The notes under the pieces are model-generated. The model ran no database searches and had not been told where the DNA came from. It saw only the letters and a list, made by a program, of their open reading frames with translations. The translations under genes were made by a program, and so were the position numbers. DNA of 64,000 nucleotides from an uncultured Sphingomonadaceae bacterium (GTDB lineage: Bacteria > Pseudomonadota > Alphaproteobacteria > Sphingomonadales > Sphingomonadaceae): assembly GCA_947493215.1 (NCBI GenBank), contig CANLQE010000001.1:1861404-1925403 (forward strand). Direction: 5' to 3'. Below, piece by piece: positions 1 to 9,761 of this stretch (within the stretch, counting starts at the first letter, position 1; each line of letters begins with the position of its first letter).

Positions 1-1
1 G

Positions 2-1912
2 CTCTGGCTCGCGGCCAGCATGGCATTTCTGCAATTTGCGCTATCTGCTATTGGCTTGGTGAAGGGGCAGGATGAGCTTTTCAAGGCGATCCGGCCGGTG
101 GCCATAGCCCAAGGCGTTCTGGTGGCTATATCCTTTTTGCTGCTGGTTTGGCTGTTTGTGCGTTCCGACATGTCGGTGAAGCTCGTTGTCGCTAACAGCG
201 TGGCGATCAAGCCGTTAATCTACAAGATTTCCGGCGCATGGGGCAATCATGAGGGATCCATGCTGCTATGGATCGCCATCATGGGCGTGGCGGGTGCCTG
301 TATCGGTATTTTTGAACGCAATTTGAAACAGAAGACGCTGGTGACAACGTTAGGCGCGCAGGCGTTTATCAGCATCGGTTTTTATGCCTATCTGCTGATT
401 GCTTCCAATCCGTTCGAGCGGATATTCCCGGTTCCTGCAGATGGGCAGGGGCTTAACCCGCTCCTCCAGGACATCGGCCTCGCACTGCATCCACCGACGC
501 TATATATTGGCTATGTCGGGCTATCTATCGCCTTTTCCTTTGCCGTTGGCGCTATGATCACACGTGACGTCGGACCGGAATTCGCCAAAGCCATGCGGCC
601 TTGGGTGCTCGGCGCATGGGTTTTTCTGACGCTGGGTATTACGGCTGGCAGCTACTGGGCTTATTATGAGCTTGGCTGGGGCGGCTGGTGGTTCTGGGAT
701 CCGGTTGAAAATGCCTCTTTGATGCCATGGCTGGCGGCTACTGCCTTGCTGCATTCCGTCACCGTATTGGCGACGCGTGATGGCTTGCGTGCGTGGACAC
801 TGATGCTGGCTGTTGTCGCTTTCTCAATGTCTATGATCGGTACGTTTCTGGTTCGCTCCGGCGTACTCACCAGCGTTCACGCCTTCGCTGTTGATCCGGA
901 GCGTGGCAGCTTCATCCTCGCATTGCTTGCCATTTATATTGGGGGTGCGATGGCTTTATTTGCGCTGCGCGTCGGTTCGGTAAAAGAAGGTTCCCAGTTT
1001 GAACCTGTCAGCAGAGAAGGGGCGCTGGTGGCCAATAATCTTCTTCTGTCAGCCATATTGGGCATCGTCTTTATCGGCACGCTCTATCCTTTGTTTGTCG
1101 AGGGAATGAGCGATGAAATGATCTCGGTCGGCCCGCCATATTTTAACTTGGCGACGGGGCCGATCGCATTGATTTTGGTTGCGATCATGGCGGCTGGTCC
1201 CTTGCTGCGGTGGCGGCGCGATAGCGCGAAAGCGTTGCTCAACCGCATTTCGATTCCAGTCTTTCTGACTGCTGCAGCCCTGTTTGCATTGGTTCTGTTC
1301 ACCACCTCAATGTCAGTCCTGCCGTTAGTTGGCATGGCTCTGGCTGCGGGGATCGCGGTTGCGAGCTTTGCGCCCTTGTGGAAGCGTAATTTACGCCGAA
1401 CGCCGATGCACACTTATGGTATGATTATCGCCCATTTCGGCATTGCCGTTGCGTTGGTTGGAATGGCGTCGGAAACCAGCTTCACCGAAGAAAGATTGGT
1501 CGCTGCGACGCCGGGCGATGAAATCCTGGTAAACAAGTGGAAGATCAAGTTTGAAGCGATTGAACCAGTGGCTGGTCCCAACTGGACGGCGCTGGAGGCA
1601 CGGGTGACGGCGCAATATGCGGATGAAACTATCCACGAGATCGCGCCGCAAAACCGGATGTTCGCTTCTGCCCAGATGCAGACCAGTGAGGCTGCTTTGC
1701 TGACCCGCTGGAATGGACAGCTTTATGTTGTATTGGGTGACAGCGATGAGCAAGGTCGCTGGCAGTTACGTATCTGGTGGAAGCCGTTTGTCACGCTGAT
1801 CTGGTATGGCGGCGTGCTGATTGCTTTGGGCGGTCTGTTGGCGATGATCGGCCGTCTGCGCCGTGCGAGCCATCAGAAAAAGCAAAGAGCCTATGCCGAG
1901 GCGATGATATGA
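2..1912 (+). CDS. ccmF: Cytochrome c heme lyase subunit CcmF (5' end outside window)
   Basis: CcmF is the large inner-membrane subunit of the system I cytochrome c maturation heme lyase; it takes heme from holo-CcmE and attaches it to apocytochrome c on the periplasmic side. The frame is open from base 2 with no stop, and the codons before the Met at base 20 (LWLAAS) fit the first membrane helix of the family, so the true start lies upstream. The WWD heme-handling motif (GWGGWWFWDPVEN) is encoded near 674-712. Many hydrophobic helices follow, then a periplasmic domain and a last helix. Its TGA overlaps the ATG of ccmG, so translation is probably coupled. ccmE should lie just upstream, outside the window. 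Confidence 0.97.
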   Translation, partial: LWLAASMAFLQFALSAIGLVKGQDELFKAIRPVAIAQGVLVAISFLLLVWLFVRSDMSVKLVVANSVAIKPLIYKISGAWGNHEGSMLLWIAIMGVAGACIGIFERNLKQKTLVTTLGAQAFISIGFYAYLLIASNPFERIFPVPADGQGLNPLLQDIGLALHPPTLYIGYVGLSIAFSFAVGAMITRDVGPEFAKAMRPWVLGAWVFLTLGITAGSYWAYYELGWGGWWFWDPVENASLMPWLAATALLHSVTVLATRDGLRAWTLMLAVVAFSMSMIGTFLVRSGVLTSVHAFAVDPERGSFILALLAIYIGGAMALFALRVGSVKEGSQFEPVSREGALVANNLLLSAILGIVFIGTLYPLFVEGMSDEMISVGPPYFNLATGPIALILVAIMAAGPLLRWRRDSAKALLNRISIPVFLTAAALFALVLFTTSMSVLPLVGMALAAGIAVASFAPLWKRNLRRTPMHTYGMIIAHFGIAVALVGMASETSFTEERLVAATPGDEILVNKWKIKFEAIEPVAGPNWTALEARVTAQYADETIHEIAPQNRMFASAQMQTSEAALLTRWNGQLYVVLGDSDEQGRWQLRIWWKPFVTLIWYGGVLIALGGLLAMIGRLRRASHQKKQRAYAEAMI

Positions 1913-2436
1913 ATCGCTGGCTGCTCTGGGTTCCTCTGGTGCTGTTCGGTATCTTTTTCGCGGTCGTAGCTGCGGGCTTGATCCGGCCCAAGGATAATAT
2001 CATTGAATCGAAAATGATCGGCAAACCGATTCCGGAATTTGTCTTACCGGCTGCGATTGAACAGCGTCCTGCCTTGTCACAGGCCGATCTCGCCACCGGT
2101 AAGCCGCAACTGCTGAATATTTTTGCAAGCTGGTGCGTGCCCTGTATCGCTGAAGCGCCGCAATTACTGGAGCTTGAGCGGGCCGGTGTACAGATTAACG
2201 GGATTGCCAGTCGCGACACGCCGCAGGACATTGCGAACTTCCTGAACCGTTGGGGTAATCCTTATGTACGGATCGGCACCGATATGCGCAGTATTGTGCA
2301 GCTCGAGCTGGGGTCATCTGGTGTTCCTGAGACGTTTGTGATCGATGGCAACGGCAAAATTGTGCACCAACATGTCGGTGATATCCGCAAGGAAGATGTG
2401 CCGGCGCTGCTTGAGATACTGGAGAGCGCCGGATGA
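1909..2436 (+). CDS. ccmG: Thiol:disulfide interchange protein CcmG/DsbE
   Basis: Membrane-anchored thioredoxin-like protein of 175 residues that keeps the apocytochrome CXXCH cysteines, or CcmH, reduced in the periplasm. It has one N-terminal membrane segment (WLLWVPLVLFG), a thioredoxin fold and the active site WCVPC at about residues 67-71, followed by the cis-Pro region (GVPET). The ATG at 1909 overlaps the ccmF stop (ATGA). The frame is open further upstream, but that stretch only shadows ccmF. Order and spacing match a classical ccmFGH operon. Confidence 0.96.
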   Translation: MNRWLLWVPLVLFGIFFAVVAAGLIRPKDNIIESKMIGKPIPEFVLPAAIEQRPALSQADLATGKPQLLNIFASWCVPCIAEAPQLLELERAGVQINGIASRDTPQDIANFLNRWGNPYVRIGTDMRSIVQLELGSSGVPETFVIDGNGKIVHQHVGDIRKEDVPALLEILESAG

Positions 2437-2858
2437 CCAAGCTTTTTGCACTTATAGCGTTGCTATTGGCGGCTCCCGTTGCGGCACAAAATGCGCTGCC
2501 AGCTGCTCCTTATGCGCATCAGCAGTTGGATGATCCTGTGCAAGAAGAAAAAGCACGTTCCTTGATGGAGGAGCTGCGTTGTTTGAAATGTCAAAGCCAA
2601 TCGATTGCTGACAGTGACGCACCGATGGCGGGCGATATGCGCAGCCAAGTGCGCGAACGCATCGCCGCTGGTGCTACACCGGAAGAAGTACGTAGCTGGC
2701 TTATTGAACGCTATGGTGACTGGGTGACTTACAACCCACCCGTAAATGCTGTAACGGGCCCGCTCTGGATTGCGCCGATCGTGCTTTTGATCCTGGCTAT
2801 ATGGCTCGCGCGCGGACGTTTCCGCCGACGCAAAAACAACCAGAAGGATGCAAGCTGA
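2433..2858 (+). CDS. ccmH: Cytochrome c-type biogenesis protein CcmH
   Basis: Thiol oxidoreductase of 141 residues that presents apocytochrome c to the heme lyase. A signal peptide (ends near PVAAQ), the family motif LRCLKCQSQSIADSDA with the reactive CXXC pair, and a C-terminal membrane helix followed by a basic tail are all visible. This is the short form that carries only the N-terminal domain of E. coli CcmH; the TPR half is the next gene. The ATG overlaps the ccmG stop by four bases (ATGA), and the TGA overlaps the following ATG (TGATG), indicating a tightly coupled operon. Confidence 0.96.
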   Translation: MTKLFALIALLLAAPVAAQNALPAAPYAHQQLDDPVQEEKARSLMEELRCLKCQSQSIADSDAPMAGDMRSQVRERIAAGATPEEVRSWLIERYGDWVTYNPPVNAVTGPLWIAPIVLLILAIWLARGRFRRRKNNQKDAS

Positions 2859-3511
2859 TGGGCTGGATCATATTGCTTGTGATGGTGCTTGCGCTTTTTG
2901 GCGCGCTTGTCTTTCTGGGCAAGCTGCCGCGGACTGCTTTTGAATTAACTGGGGCAGCACTTTTGCTTGGCGTTGCTGGTTATGCGTGGCAGGCTAATCC
3001 CGGAATGGCCGGCGTATCTGTCGAACCGACTGAAAAAGCGAATAGTTTTGATGAGCGTAATATCGAATCTCGCAAGGAAATGGGCGAGCGTTTTGGTTCT
3101 GCTCAGGAATGGTTGGTGTTTTCGGATGCCCTTAACCGCAGTGGTAAACATGGCTCGGCCGCGAATTATTTGCGAAACGGCGTCAAAGAGCATCCGAATA
3201 ATCCCGATCTGTGGGTTGGTTTGGGCAATGCCTTGGTGGTCCATGCCGATGGAGTGATCACCCCGGCGGCTCAATTTGCCTTTCAAAAAGCCGCAAATAT
3301 TTCACCCGAACATCCCGGTCCACCGTTTTTCTTGGGCATGGCTTATGCCCAATCCGGCAAGATTGATCAGGCACGGGCGATCTGGACAGAACTGTTAGAG
3401 CGCAGCGCGGAAGATGCCCCGTGGCGCAAGGATCTCGAGTCGCGTTTGGCCGCGATGGAGCAAATGCGGCCATCACTACCGGCCCCTGACGCCCCTTCTG
3501 CAGCTAACTAA
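2858..3511 (+). CDS. ccmI: CcmI-like TPR protein of cytochrome c maturation
   Basis: Protein of 217 residues with two N-terminal membrane segments (to about residue 48) and a periplasmic part with tetratricopeptide repeats at about residues 85-190. CcmI-type proteins hold the C-terminal helix of apocytochrome c for the CcmFH lyase. The start at 2858 is chosen because it overlaps the ccmH stop and begins the hydrophobic helix; a longer in-frame start at 2801 would run deep inside ccmH. It is shorter than the roughly 400-residue CcmI of rhodobacters, which is usual in sphingomonads. Identification rests on order and architecture more than on specific motifs. Confidence 0.88.
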   Translation: MGWIILLVMVLALFGALVFLGKLPRTAFELTGAALLLGVAGYAWQANPGMAGVSVEPTEKANSFDERNIESRKEMGERFGSAQEWLVFSDALNRSGKHGSAANYLRNGVKEHPNNPDLWVGLGNALVVHADGVITPAAQFAFQKAANISPEHPGPPFFLGMAYAQSGKIDQARAIWTELLERSAEDAPWRKDLESRLAAMEQMRPSLPAPDAPSAAN

Positions 3512-3574
3512 AACATATTATTGTCAAAGGCTTGGTAAGCGTATCTGTGGGTTTAGTTGCGTGCTACAAAGGCC

Positions 3575-3633
3575 CATGCTAGTCGCGCGCGCTTGTCGAA
3601 ACGGATGTGCCGCGATAGCATGACCGCTTCGAC
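3575..3633 (+). promoter_or_regulatory. Interlocked stem-loops in the kup leader (candidate cis-regulatory RNA)
   Basis: The 152-base gap before kup holds two long complementary pairings whose arms interleave. Stem 1 pairs 3575-3587 with 3611-3622 (12 pairs, G3582 bulged). Stem 2 pairs 3595-3604 with 3624-3633 (9 pairs, one A/C mismatch). Its 5' arm lies in the loop of stem 1 and its 3' arm directly after stem 1. Only one base (3623) joins the two 3' arms, so both full stems can hardly coexist; alternative hairpins or a partly melted pseudoknot are more likely. A small hairpin (TGCC 3647-3650, GGCA 3656-3659) follows, between the only purine-rich patch (AGGGGA, 3640-3645) and the start codon. 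The function is unknown. Confidence 0.5.
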
Positions 3634-3663
3634 CCAATCAGGGGACTGCCAAAACGGCAACTA

Positions 3664-5604
3664 ATGTCTGAATCGACGTCACCACCGAAACGGAAACGCA
3701 GTCGCGTCATCCAACCCCATGGCTCGCGCCAAGAGGGCAGCGCCGTTGCTAAGCTGGCGGCTGGCGCCATTGGTATTGTGTTCGGCGATATTGGGACGAG
3801 CCCGCTTTATGCGTTTCGCGAGACATTTGTTGGCGCGCATCCGTTAGAGCTGGACAAACTCCACGTCTTAGGCGTCGTCAGCCTGATCTTCTGGTCGATG
3901 ACGCTCGTCGTGGCCATTCAATATGTGACCATATTAATGCGCGCTGACAATAAAGGGCAGGGCGGCAGTTTGGCCGTGGTTGCGTTGCTGTCGGGGGCTT
4001 TGCGACGATCGAAGTTCGGCTGGGTCGCGATATTGTTGGGCGTTTTTGCCACCTCGCTCTTTTATGGTGACAGCATGATTACGCCGGCTATTTCGGTTTT
4101 ATCAGCCGTTGAAGGCCTGACTGTGGTGAACAGCGGCCTACAGCCAATGGTTATTCCGATTGCGGTGGGATTGCTGGTCTTCTTATTCATGATCCAATCT
4201 CGCGGAACTGCAAAAATTGGCGCGTTATTTGCGCCAGTCATGTTCGTCTATTTCGTGGTTATCGCGATTTTGGGACTGACCCAGATATTCCAGACGCCGG
4301 AAATTCTGCTCGCGCTTAATCCTTGGTACGCGATTCAATTCTTTATGATCGATGGTTTTAAGGCCTTTTTGGCCTTGGGTTCGGTCGTATTAGCCGTAAC
4401 AGGATCGGCGGCGTTATTTGCCGATATGGGCCATTTTGGCCGTAAACCAATGCGGATTGCCTGGTTCGGGTTCGTCATGCCGGCCTTGCTCTGCAACTAT
4501 TTCGGTCAAGGCGCGATGATCATTGGCATGGATGACGCCAGCGCCGCCGCAGCAATCCAAAACCCGTTCTTCTTGCTGGCCCCTGAAATGTTGCGTTTAC
4601 CGCTCGTGATTCTGGCCACTATGGCTACGTTTATTGCCAGCCAAGCCGTGATATCGGGCGCATTTTCAGTTACCCATCAGGCCATTCAGTTGGGCTTTAT
4701 CCCGCGCCTGACGGTAAAGCATACCAGCGCGTCCGAAGCCGGTCAGATTTACATTCCAGTAATTAACTGGACCATCATGATAGCCGTGCTGATCCTTGTT
4801 CTGACCTTCCAGAGCTCGAGCAGTCTCGCATCGGCTTATGGTATCGCCGTTACCGGTGCGATGCTGATCGATACCTGTTTGCTTGCTGTTCTCGTCTTCA
4901 CCATGTGGAAGTGGAAATGGTGGTATGCAGTTCCGTTACTCGCATTATTCTTTATCGTGGATGGTGCCTATTTCGCAGCTAATCTAACGAAGGTTCCGCA
5001 AGGCGGCTGGTTCCCGTTGATGGTTGGCGGTTTTGCCTTTCTGCTGCTGACAACCTGGGCTAAGGGCCGCAAAATCATGCGCGAGAATATGGCCGAAGCG
5101 GCCATGCCGATCGAGGTATTTACCAAGTCCGCCAAAAACAGCGCGACCCGTGTGCCCGGAACCGCGATCTTCATGGCATCTAACTCTGTCGGTGTGCCGT
5201 CTGCATTGCTGCATAATATCAAGCATAATAAGATCATCCATGAACGTGTTGTGGTGTTGACGGTGAACATTGAAGATGTGCCCTATGTCGAGATGGAAGA
5301 CCGGATTGAGGTCAAAGACCTTGGCGATGGTTTCTATCGCTTGATCCTCAACTATGGCTTCATGCAAGAAACCGATGTTCCAGCCGCCCTTAAAAAGGTC
5401 AAAGAATGCGGTATGGATTTCGATATGATGACGACCAGCTTCTTCCTCTCGCGGCAAACATTATTGCCATCCGAAAAGCCGAAGATGATGATCTGGCGAG
5501 AGAAGATATTTGCATGGATGTTGCGTAATGCTGCCACCGCCATGGAATTTTTTAAACTTCCCAGCAACCGTGTCGTCGAACTCGGCAGCCAGATGGAAAT
5601 CTGA
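3664..5604 (+). CDS. kup: Low-affinity potassium transporter Kup
   Basis: KUP/HAK/KT family K+:H+ symporter of 646 residues in the inner membrane. A basic, Ser-rich N-terminus is followed by the family signature [12 protein letters not shown] at about residues 38-49, about twelve membrane helices to residue 460, and a cytoplasmic C-terminal domain, the normal Kup layout. It stands alone: ccmI ends 152 bases upstream and a convergent methyltransferase gene ends two bases after it. There is no close Shine-Dalgarno sequence; AGGGGA lies about 18 bases before the ATG with a small hairpin in between. The leader is described separately. Confidence 0.96.
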   Translation: MSESTSPPKRKRSRVIQPHGSRQEGSAVAKLAAGAIGIVFGDIGTSPLYAFRETFVGAHPLELDKLHVLGVVSLIFWSMTLVVAIQYVTILMRADNKGQGGSLAVVALLSGALRRSKFGWVAILLGVFATSLFYGDSMITPAISVLSAVEGLTVVNSGLQPMVIPIAVGLLVFLFMIQSRGTAKIGALFAPVMFVYFVVIAILGLTQIFQTPEILLALNPWYAIQFFMIDGFKAFLALGSVVLAVTGSAALFADMGHFGRKPMRIAWFGFVMPALLCNYFGQGAMIIGMDDASAAAAIQNPFFLLAPEMLRLPLVILATMATFIASQAVISGAFSVTHQAIQLGFIPRLTVKHTSASEAGQIYIPVINWTIMIAVLILVLTFQSSSSLASAYGIAVTGAMLIDTCLLAVLVFTMWKWKWWYAVPLLALFFIVDGAYFAANLTKVPQGGWFPLMVGGFAFLLLTTWAKGRKIMRENMAEAAMPIEVFTKSAKNSATRVPGTAIFMASNSVGVPSALLHNIKHNKIIHERVVVLTVNIEDVPYVEMEDRIEVKDLGDGFYRLILNYGFMQETDVPAALKKVKECGMDFDMMTTSFFLSRQTLLPSEKPKMMIWREKIFAWMLRNAATAMEFFKLPSNRVVELGSQMEI

Positions 5605-5606
5605 AA

Positions 5607-6236
5607 CTAAGCCTGAAGTTCAAATATCAATTTTGTCCACCAAACGCCGGTTGCTCTATTTTCCGCCAGAATGGATTCTGTCCGTTTGTTGTAAAGTGGT
5701 ACCAGCTTGTACCGCAACGCCAGGTTGATTGTTTCTTCAGCCGAAACTGCAAACGTCCTTCTGCCCTTGGGAACGGAACCGTGCCTCAGTGAAATAAACA
5801 GACGCGCGCCTTTGCTGAGCAGTTTGGCGACCGAATACATAGCTGCCTCCCGCTGATATGTGTCCAGATGCATCCACACAGCGCTTACAAATATGAAATC
5901 GAATTGGGTGTTTAAGTTTTTGATTTTTTCCAAATCAGGTAAGCTGTCGTCTACCCATCTGATAGTTGGTGAGGGGTGCAAACGGGCTGCTCCCTCTCGC
6001 ATCTCATTTGTCGGTTCTGCAGCAACGACATCATGCCCCTTCTCGTCGAACCATGCGGCATCTCGTCCTGTGCCGGACCCAATGTCGAGTATTTTGGATG
6101 ATTGTTGAGGAAGGTAGTCGATTAGCGCTGCATGGCTGTCTTCAAATGAGAAACTCTCATATTGTTCCAAAAGAAGCGGGGCTTGGCTCGCATAACCTTC
6201 TGTGCCGCTTATGATGTTGTTTTTCATGCTTGCCAT
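5607..6236 (-). CDS. Class I SAM-dependent methyltransferase
   Basis: Cytosolic protein of 209 residues with a Rossmann methyltransferase fold. Motif I reads ILDIGSGTGRDAAWF at about residues 50-64, followed by an acidic motif II and the post-I stretch FDFIFVSAVWMHL typical of the Methyltransf_11/25 families. The substrate cannot be told from sequence. It converges on kup with a two-base gap and no visible terminator. It looks slightly AT-richer than its neighbours and belongs to no operon, so recent acquisition is possible but weakly supported. An alternative start lies three codons downstream. Confidence 0.85.
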   Translation of the reverse strand: MASMKNNIISGTEGYASQAPLLLEQYESFSFEDSHAALIDYLPQQSSKILDIGSGTGRDAAWFDEKGHDVVAAEPTNEMREGAARLHPSPTIRWVDDSLPDLEKIKNLNTQFDFIFVSAVWMHLDTYQREAAMYSVAKLLSKGARLFISLRHGSVPKGRRTFAVSAEETINLALRYKLVPLYNKRTESILAENRATGVWWTKLIFELQA

Positions 6237-6367
6237 TTTCTTGTGAAGTCTTGCATTTGTCTATCGCAAATTTATCTTAAGAAAGCGCAATATTTGGTGG
6301 CGCACACGGATATCGTCCACTAGATAGCGGGCATACGATTCTTGTCTGGATAATGAGGACAAAGCCT

Positions 6368-6805
6368 ATGCGTGTAGCCATTGCTTCTGACCATGCTGCC
6401 ATTGAAATGAAAACCGCTCTGGTTGAGTGGCTTACTGAGACCGGTCATGATGTGAATGATCTGGGGCCAATGACGACCGATAGTGTGGATTACCCAGACT
6501 ATGGATATAAACTCGCCAATGCTGTTGCATCTGGCGATGCAGAGCGTGGCGTAGCGCTGTGCGGTTCTGGCATTGGCATTTCCATGGCGGTCAACCGCAA
6601 TCCAGCGTGCCGCTGCGCATTGGTATCTGAAGGTCTCTCGGCGAAGCTGTCTCGTGAACATAATGATGCGAACGTCATTGCAATGGGCGCGCGGTTGGTC
6701 GGGATCGAAATCGCAAAAGATTGCTTGAATAATTTCTTGAACACAGAATTTGGCGGAGACCGGCATCAGCGCCGCGTTGATAAATTATCCGCACCCAAAA
6801 TTTGA
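6368..6805 (+). CDS. rpiB: Ribose-5-phosphate isomerase B
   Basis: RpiB/LacAB family isomerase of 145 residues that interconverts ribose-5-phosphate and ribulose-5-phosphate. The N-terminus MRVAIASDHAAIEMK, the motif YPDYGYKLA and the CGSGIGISMAVNR loop with the catalytic Cys are diagnostic. An in-frame ATG at 6353 exists, but GAGG at 6355-6358 is well placed for the ATG at 6368, which also gives the family N-terminus. It leads the set rpiB-glyA-nrdR-trmJ, with 24 bases to glyA. A possible promoter lies at TTGCAT 6251-6256 with TATCTT 6273-6278 (spacer 16). Confidence 0.96.
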   Translation: MRVAIASDHAAIEMKTALVEWLTETGHDVNDLGPMTTDSVDYPDYGYKLANAVASGDAERGVALCGSGIGISMAVNRNPACRCALVSEGLSAKLSREHNDANVIAMGARLVGIEIAKDCLNNFLNTEFGGDRHQRRVDKLSAPKI

Positions 6806-6829
6806 ATAGCGCACCGAAGGAGCACCATT

Positions 6830-8137
6830 ATGAGTAACGTCGCAGATATACAGGATATCCGCCCTACCGGATTTTTCGATTTTTCGGTCGATGAAGGTGA
6901 TCCAGCGGTTGCGGGTGCGATCAACGCAGAAATGTCACGGCAGCAAAATCAGATCGAGTTGATCGCCTCTGAGAATATAGTGTCCAAAGCGGTGCTGCAG
7001 GCACAAGGTTCTGTGTTCACCAACAAATATGCGGAAGGCTATCCGGGCCGACGCTATTATCAAGGGTGCGCGCCTTCCGATGATGTTGAAACGCTGGCCA
7101 TTGAGCGCGCGAAACAACTGTTTAACTGTGGCTTCGCCAACGTGCAGCCGCATTCGGGTGCTCAGGCCAATGGCGCGGTGATGTTGGCACTCACCAAGCC
7201 GGGCGATACTATCTTGGGCATGTCATTGGACGCCGGCGGGCATTTGACCCATGGCGCGAAACCGGCGCAATCGGGCAAATGGTTTAATGCGGTTCAATAT
7301 GGCGTGAACGAAGATGATCATCTGATCAATTATGGAGAAGTCGAAGCGCTTGCCAAAAAGCATCAGCCAAAACTGATCATCGCCGGTGGCTCTGCCTATC
7401 CGCGTCAGATTGATTTTGCCAAATTCCGCGAAATTGCTGATGCCGTAGGCGCGATCTTCATGGTTGATATGGCGCATTTCGCTGGACTGGTCGCCGCTGG
7501 CTATCACCCGAGCCCGCTGGACTACGCCGATGTCGTGACGACAACAACGCACAAAACCTTGCGTGGGCCCCGGGGCGGCATGGTGCTGACCAATGATGAG
7601 GCCATTGCGAAGAAAATCAATTCTGCGGTATTTCCGGGACTACAAGGAGGCCCGCTGATGCATGTCATCGCTGCAAAGGCGGTTGCCTTTGGTGAAGCGT
7701 TGCGGCCTGAATTTGCAAGCTATTCCGCAGCCGTTATCGAAAATGCGAAGGTTTTGGCCGGCCGTCTCAAAGAACGCGGGGCCGATCTAGTGGCGGGTGG
7801 GACCGATACCCACTTGGCTCTGATCGATCTTTCGCCGCTCGGTATTACCGGACGCGATGCTGATGAAGCGCTCGAACGCGCCGGCATTACCTGCAACAAA
7901 AATAGCATTCCTAATGATCCGCAACCACCAATGAAAACGAGTGGTATCCGTGTCGGTTCGCCAGCGGGCACAACCCGTGGCTTCGGTCCAGGCGAATTCC
8001 AAATGATTGGCGATATGATCGCTGATGTTCTCGATGGCCTGCGCGAAAAAGGCGAGGGCGGTGATCCAGCCGTTGAAGCCGATGTTCGTGAGCGTGTTGA
8101 AGCGCTTTGTGCTCGTTTCCCCATTTACCCAGAATAA
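6830..8137 (+). CDS. glyA: Serine hydroxymethyltransferase
   Basis: PLP enzyme of 435 residues that converts serine and tetrahydrofolate to glycine and 5,10-methylene-THF, the main source of one-carbon units. The PLP lysine is K242 in [14 protein letters not shown]; the N-terminal substrate-binding motif LIASENI and the [11 protein letters not shown] region are present. The length is normal. A good ribosome site (AAGGAG) precedes the ATG. It shares a transcription unit with rpiB and nrdR. Confidence 0.98.
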   Translation: MSNVADIQDIRPTGFFDFSVDEGDPAVAGAINAEMSRQQNQIELIASENIVSKAVLQAQGSVFTNKYAEGYPGRRYYQGCAPSDDVETLAIERAKQLFNCGFANVQPHSGAQANGAVMLALTKPGDTILGMSLDAGGHLTHGAKPAQSGKWFNAVQYGVNEDDHLINYGEVEALAKKHQPKLIIAGGSAYPRQIDFAKFREIADAVGAIFMVDMAHFAGLVAAGYHPSPLDYADVVTTTTHKTLRGPRGGMVLTNDEAIAKKINSAVFPGLQGGPLMHVIAAKAVAFGEALRPEFASYSAAVIENAKVLAGRLKERGADLVAGGTDTHLALIDLSPLGITGRDADEALERAGITCNKNSIPNDPQPPMKTSGIRVGSPAGTTRGFGPGEFQMIGDMIADVLDGLREKGEGGDPAVEADVRERVEALCARFPIYPE

Positions 8138-8152
8138 GCGAACGAAACCCTT

Positions 8153-8629
8153 ATGCGTTGCCCCTTTTGCGCCTTTGACGATAGCCAAGTAAAAGACAGC
8201 CGGCCGACCGAGGATGGAACAACCATCCGACGGCGTCGCCAATGTGAGGGTTGTGGTGCCCGGTTTACGACGTTTGAGCGGATCCAGTTGCGCGAAATCA
8301 CGGTGGTAAAAAGCGAAGACCGTCGAGAGACATTTGACCGATCCAAGATTGATCTGTCTGTATCGTTAGCTTGTCGAAAGCGCGGAATTGCTCAAGAGCA
8401 GATGGATCAACTGGTCTCCGGCATCCAGCGTCAGTTGGAAACTAGCGGGGAAACTGAGATACCCTCGAAACGCATCGGCGAGATGGTTATGGATGGTCTC
8501 AAAGGGCTTGATAGTGTGGCTTATATCCGCTTCGCATCGGTCTATAAGGATTTTACCGAGGCCAAAGATTTTGAAGAATTTGCCGGCAGTGTGAAGGATG
8601 TTGCCATCACCGATGCCAGCGGCAAATGA
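8153..8629 (+). CDS. nrdR: Transcriptional repressor NrdR
   Basis: NrdR represses ribonucleotide reductase genes in response to ATP/dATP. The 158-residue protein has the N-terminal zinc ribbon (Cys3, Cys6, Cys31, Cys34) and an ATP-cone domain from about residue 49 to 139. It follows glyA by 15 bases, the common glyA-nrdR pairing in Proteobacteria. Its stop codon overlaps the next ATG (ATGA), so trmJ translation is probably coupled. No ribonucleotide reductase gene lies in the window, so its targets are elsewhere. Confidence 0.97.
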   Translation: MRCPFCAFDDSQVKDSRPTEDGTTIRRRRQCEGCGARFTTFERIQLREITVVKSEDRRETFDRSKIDLSVSLACRKRGIAQEQMDQLVSGIQRQLETSGETEIPSKRIGEMVMDGLKGLDSVAYIRFASVYKDFTEAKDFEEFAGSVKDVAITDASGK

Positions 8630-9357
8630 GTACAGGTAAGCCAATAATTGTTCTGGTAAAACCACAACTTGGCGAGAATATCGGCAAGGCGGCGAGGGCG
8701 ATGCTGAATTTCGGTTTGACCGAAATGCGGATTGTCGATCCACGTGACGGTTGGCCCAATCCTTCGGCCGGCCCGACCGCTGCTGGCGCCGATAGCGTTT
8801 TAGAAGAGGCACAAGTTTTTGAAACCACGGCTGAGGCTGTGGCAGATTGTTCACATGTCTATGCCACAACTGTTCGTAAGCGGGGGATGACAAAAGAAGT
8901 GCTCACGCCCGCCGAAGCAGCAGATGATATGGCATCAGCCAGCGGCAAGTGCGCGATATTATTTGGTCCTGAACGCTCTGGGCTTGAAGTGGTTGATGTC
9001 GAGCTTGCCCGCAAGATTATTACGGTACCCATTAATCCCGAGTTTGGTTCGCTCAATCTCGCGCAGGCCGTCATTTTGGTGGCGTATGAGCTATCCAAAG
9101 TAGATAATGCTGGAACCGTGCAACCCACGATCGAGAAGAAAAAAAGAGAGCCAGCACCGCAAATTGAGCTGGATCGTTTTTATGAGCATTTGGAACGAGC
9201 GCTGGAAGGAACGGGATATTTCTATCCACCAGATCGCACGCCAGCAACTAAGGTCACGCTTCGTAACATGATCACTAAACCAGCCTGGACCAATGAAGAA
9301 GTTCAGACATGGCGAGGCGTGGTCAGTTCGCTTGAAAAGCCGTTTGTCAAAAAATGA
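8626..9357 (+). CDS. trmJ: tRNA (cytidine/uridine-2'-O)-methyltransferase TrmJ
   Basis: SPOUT-class RNA 2'-O-methyltransferase of 243 residues, most like TrmJ (TrmH group 1), which methylates the ribose at tRNA position 32. Family motifs include [16 protein letters not shown] near the start, FGPERSGL at about residues 110-117, and the trefoil-knot region with [13 protein letters not shown] helical C-terminal tail carries a charged linker near 170. It overlaps nrdR by four bases. It converges on the chorismate mutase gene with 12 bases between. Confidence 0.9.
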   Translation: MSTGKPIIVLVKPQLGENIGKAARAMLNFGLTEMRIVDPRDGWPNPSAGPTAAGADSVLEEAQVFETTAEAVADCSHVYATTVRKRGMTKEVLTPAEAADDMASASGKCAILFGPERSGLEVVDVELARKIITVPINPEFGSLNLAQAVILVAYELSKVDNAGTVQPTIEKKKREPAPQIELDRFYEHLERALEGTGYFYPPDRTPATKVTLRNMITKPAWTNEEVQTWRGVVSSLEKPFVKK

Positions 9358-9369
9358 AACATCCAGCGT

Positions 9370-9681
9370 TTAGCTGTCTCTCATTTGATCCCATTTTTCG
9401 AATTCATAGCTGATCGATGTTTCTATCAGCATTTCCCAAATAGCGGCCATGGTCGGAACCGGAATGCCGGCGCCGCTGGCCAGCTGTTTCACATTCTCGA
9501 GAACCTGCGCTTTTCGGGCTTCATCGCGGACGGCCATACGGTCCTGTTTGATCCGCGCGGCGGCATCCATGCAGGCAAAGCGGTGTTTCATGAGGGCGAT
9601 AAGTTCGCTATCTATGCGGTCAACTTGTGCACGGACATCGGGCATGGTTTCCATCGGCGGAAGAGGGGTCGTTTTGGTCAT
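9370..9681 (-). CDS. Chorismate mutase (AroQ class)
   Basis: Small all-helical chorismate mutase of 103 residues that converts chorismate to prephenate for Phe/Tyr synthesis. The AroQ pattern is visible: helix 1 VDRIDSELIALMKHR, then ARIKQDR and a C-terminal helix with conserved Glu residues. The frame is open further upstream to 9768, but AAAGG is well placed before the ATG at 9681 and the protein from there has normal length. It stands alone on the minus strand. An isochorismate-pyruvate lyase (PchB-like) activity cannot be ruled out from sequence alone. Confidence 0.85.
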   Translation of the reverse strand: MTKTTPLPPMETMPDVRAQVDRIDSELIALMKHRFACMDAAARIKQDRMAVRDEARKAQVLENVKQLASGAGIPVPTMAAIWEMLIETSISYEFEKWDQMRDS

Positions 9682-9761
9682 GCCAGCGCCTTTAATCTGT
9701 GCAGACGCGCAAGTCGAGTAAACTTGGTGGTTTTTCATACAATTTCTGAGCCTTCTGGTGC

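Noticed and set aside
3512-3663. c-di-AMP (ydaO) riboswitch before kup
   Set aside because: That riboswitch is much larger with two pseudoknots and conserved GA-rich loops; none are seen, and c-di-AMP is not typical of this group.
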